This document shows positions 62,525 through 64,000 of a stretch of 64,000 nt of DNA, one piece after another. Made by a program: the position numbers and the translations under genes. The notes beneath the pieces were generated by a model, which had not been told where the DNA came from, did not search any database, and saw only the letters and a program-made list of their open reading frames with translations. The stretch covers positions 1 through 64,000 of the forward strand of contig CANRWO010000002.1 of assembly GCA_947643615.1 (NCBI GenBank), given 5' to 3'. Every line of letters starts with the position of its first letter. The stretch's first letter is position 1. The stretch comes from an uncultured Lachnospiraceae bacterium. GTDB lineage: Bacteria > Bacillota > Clostridia > Lachnospirales > Lachnospiraceae.

Positions 62525-63883
62525 TTACGCAAAGAAAGATATTACCAATGCTACTAAAAATCCTGTTCCGCCCACCAGCGTTTCCATGATCGTCCAAGTC
62601 TTCAGGTTCGTTTTCTCATCCAATCCCACTAGCGATTTTACCAGCCAGAAACCGGAATCATTAAAGTGGGAGCAGACTGTGGCGCCGCCTGCCACGGCTG
62701 CGGTAACACATGCCAGATATAGAGGGGACAGATCAGCAATACCGGGCATTGCGGCAACGATACCTGCTGCCATGGTCATTGCTACCGTTGCGGAACCCAC
62801 ACAGATTCTTACCAATGCGGCTACTATAAAGGCCACCAGAACCAGAGGAAGATTTGCCGACGAAACCGCGTTGCCGATTACATCGCCCAACCCGGAGTAC
62901 TGAAGCATGTAACGGAGCACGCCGCCGCAGGCAGTTACCAATAAGATAAGTCCTGTAGGCTCCAGCGACTTTGTCATAATCTTTTCCAGCTCAGGAAGAG
63001 AATATCCATGCCTGGTCCCTAAAGCAAACATAGCCACGATGGTAGCGATCAACAGAGCCACAAAAGGTTCTCCCAGGAACCCAAATATTGGCTGAACCGG
63101 GGCCAGGGCGGGTATCACGCCGGCAATGGAATCCAACACAATGAGCACAAGGGGTATCAGGATAATGCTTACAATCAGGCCAAAGCCTGGCAACTTAGAT
63201 TCGTCAAAGTCTTCCTGGTTTGCCACATGGTCAGGGACCGGGACATTATACTTTTTCCCACAATAAGCGCCCCAGATGGGCCCTGCTACTATCATGGAAC
63301 AGATACCGCAGAAAATACCTACCAAAATGACCCAACCCAACTCTACATTCAGCATGGTGGCCACCAGCACCGGGCCAGGGGTAGGGGGAATAAACGCATG
63401 TCCTACAGCTAGTCCTGCCAGTAAAGGAATGGCATAAAACAGGGAAGAACGCTTAGTTCTCTTTGCCAGGGAAAAGGCAAGAGGTATGAGTATGATCAGG
63501 CCTGCATCAAAGAACACCGGCATTGCGATAACCAGGCCGGTAATGCCAAGTGCCCATGCCGCTCTTTTATCACCGAACTTATTTACCAATGTCACCGCTA
63601 TGGATTGGGCGCCCCCGGAAGCTTCCAGGATAGCGCCAAACATGGAGCCTAACCCCACCAAAAGGGCAATGCCTTTTAATGTATTCCCAATTCCGTCATT
63701 TACTGCCGCAATAATATTATCAAAGGGCATTCCGGCGATTAAGCCGATAGACAAAGCTCCTAAGAGTATGGAAACCATGGCATGAATCTTAAACTTAATA
63801 ATCAAAACCAATAAAATGACCAATCCCAACACCGCTGCAATCACCAGCCTGGTAGGATCCAATGTAGCTGCTTCAGCCGACAT
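62525..63883 (-). CDS. GntP-family gluconate/sugar-acid:H+ symporter
   Basis: A 452-residue membrane protein with about twelve to fourteen helices. It starts MSAEAATLDPTRLVIAAVLG from ATG 63883, with AAGGAGGT 7 bp upstream. GntP features include FGAILEASGGAQSIAVTLVN near residue 90, the helix with AMPVFFDAGLIILIPL, AVGHAFIPPTPGPVLVATML and CVGSATVAMTMAAGIVAAMP. C-terminally it has VCSHFNDSGFWLVKSLVGLD. It lies 112 bp upstream of the IlvD/Edd dehydratase on the same strand and probably brings in its substrate or a related acid. Confidence 0.93.
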   Translation of the reverse strand: MSAEAATLDPTRLVIAAVLGLVILLVLIIKFKIHAMVSILLGALSIGLIAGMPFDNIIAAVNDGIGNTLKGIALLVGLGSMFGAILEASGGAQSIAVTLVNKFGDKRAAWALGITGLVIAMPVFFDAGLIILIPLAFSLAKRTKRSSLFYAIPLLAGLAVGHAFIPPTPGPVLVATMLNVELGWVILVGIFCGICSMIVAGPIWGAYCGKKYNVPVPDHVANQEDFDESKLPGFGLIVSIILIPLVLIVLDSIAGVIPALAPVQPIFGFLGEPFVALLIATIVAMFALGTRHGYSLPELEKIMTKSLEPTGLILLVTACGGVLRYMLQYSGLGDVIGNAVSSANLPLVLVAFIVAALVRICVGSATVAMTMAAGIVAAMPGIADLSPLYLACVTAAVAGGATVCSHFNDSGFWLVKSLVGLDEKTNLKTWTIMETLVGGTGFLVALVISFFA

Positions 63884-64000
63884 ATGTGTTACCTCCTTTT
63901 TGATTCCCTTCAACTCTTTCCGCCATCTGCCTGTATCTGATTTTTCATCACATGCCTTACTCCTGTGTCATGGTATGGCCATGTCTTTTACTTTTGGGTT

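Noticed and set aside
1-64000. CRISPR array, rRNA or tRNA genes, intact insertion sequence
   Set aside because: No regularly spaced repeats, no cloverleaf or rRNA sequence and no transposase frame were recognized in the window.

Overview
The window looks like chromosomal DNA of a gut-type Clostridia bacterium, most likely Lachnospiraceae. Supporting traits are strong AGGAGG-type ribosome sites, occasional TTG/GTG starts, Ser/Ala-rich lipoprotein linkers, an LplA/LplB/YtcP-type oligosaccharide importer, a BlaI/M56 pair, a GntR/ABC pair and an Mrp/Mbh-like cation module. I saw no rRNA, tRNA, CRISPR array or intact transposase. The genus is not determined.

Layout. (1) 0-9.2 kb: housekeeping genes on the minus strand (cca, a Cof-type HAD phosphatase, a parvulin-like foldase, an M3 oligopeptidase), an unassigned membrane protein, and a GHKL sensor kinase that carries an RsiV-like (DUF3298) domain outside the membrane. 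(2) 9.2-19.9 kb: a rhamnogalacturonan oligosaccharide locus. It has two permeases, a lipoprotein binding protein, GH105, a CE12-type esterase with SLH-like repeats, a GH112 phosphorylase and a divergent AraC regulator. None of the three enzymes has a signal peptide, so processing should be cytoplasmic. (3) 19.9-25.5 kb: a 2-isopropylmalate synthase carrying a complete AraC-type DNA-binding domain at its C-terminus, a DUF1576-like membrane protein, a palindromic repeat and an OFA-family transporter. (4) 25.6-35.4 kb: a ten-gene Mrp/Mbh-like operon in the order E-F-G-DUF4040-B-C plus four NuoL/M/N-type subunits, with no hydrogenase genes.

(5) 35.5-48.4 kb: a cytidylate-kinase-like protein, a BlaI/M56 pair whose peptidase is split by an in-frame TGA, nicotinate phosphoribosyltransferase, a GH28 enzyme, an FAD oxidoreductase, a lipoprotein, a chemotaxis receptor and a GntR-ABC operon. 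(6) 48.4-59.5 kb: a peptide-sensing type module (response regulator, kinase, ABC ATPase, FtsX permease, all minus strand) whose two halves are separated by about 5.7 kb of accessory DNA. That DNA holds an exported barnase-type ribonuclease with no barstar in view, an ArsC/Spx-like protein, a broken copy of the kinase 3' end, a group II intron remnant behind a terminator, a secreted LysM protein, two divergent HTH repressors with shared operators and a 44-residue membrane peptide. (7) 59.6-64 kb: an unknown protein, a second copy of the palindromic repeat, and an IlvD/Edd dehydratase with a GntP permease, probably for sugar acids.

Most unusual items: the LeuA-AraC fusion, the kinase-RsiV fusion, the hydrogenase-free Mbh-like module with four antiporter subunits, the exported barnase without visible inhibitor, and the rearranged region between 52.8 and 57.8 kb. 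All functions come from reading the sequence; no database search was run.
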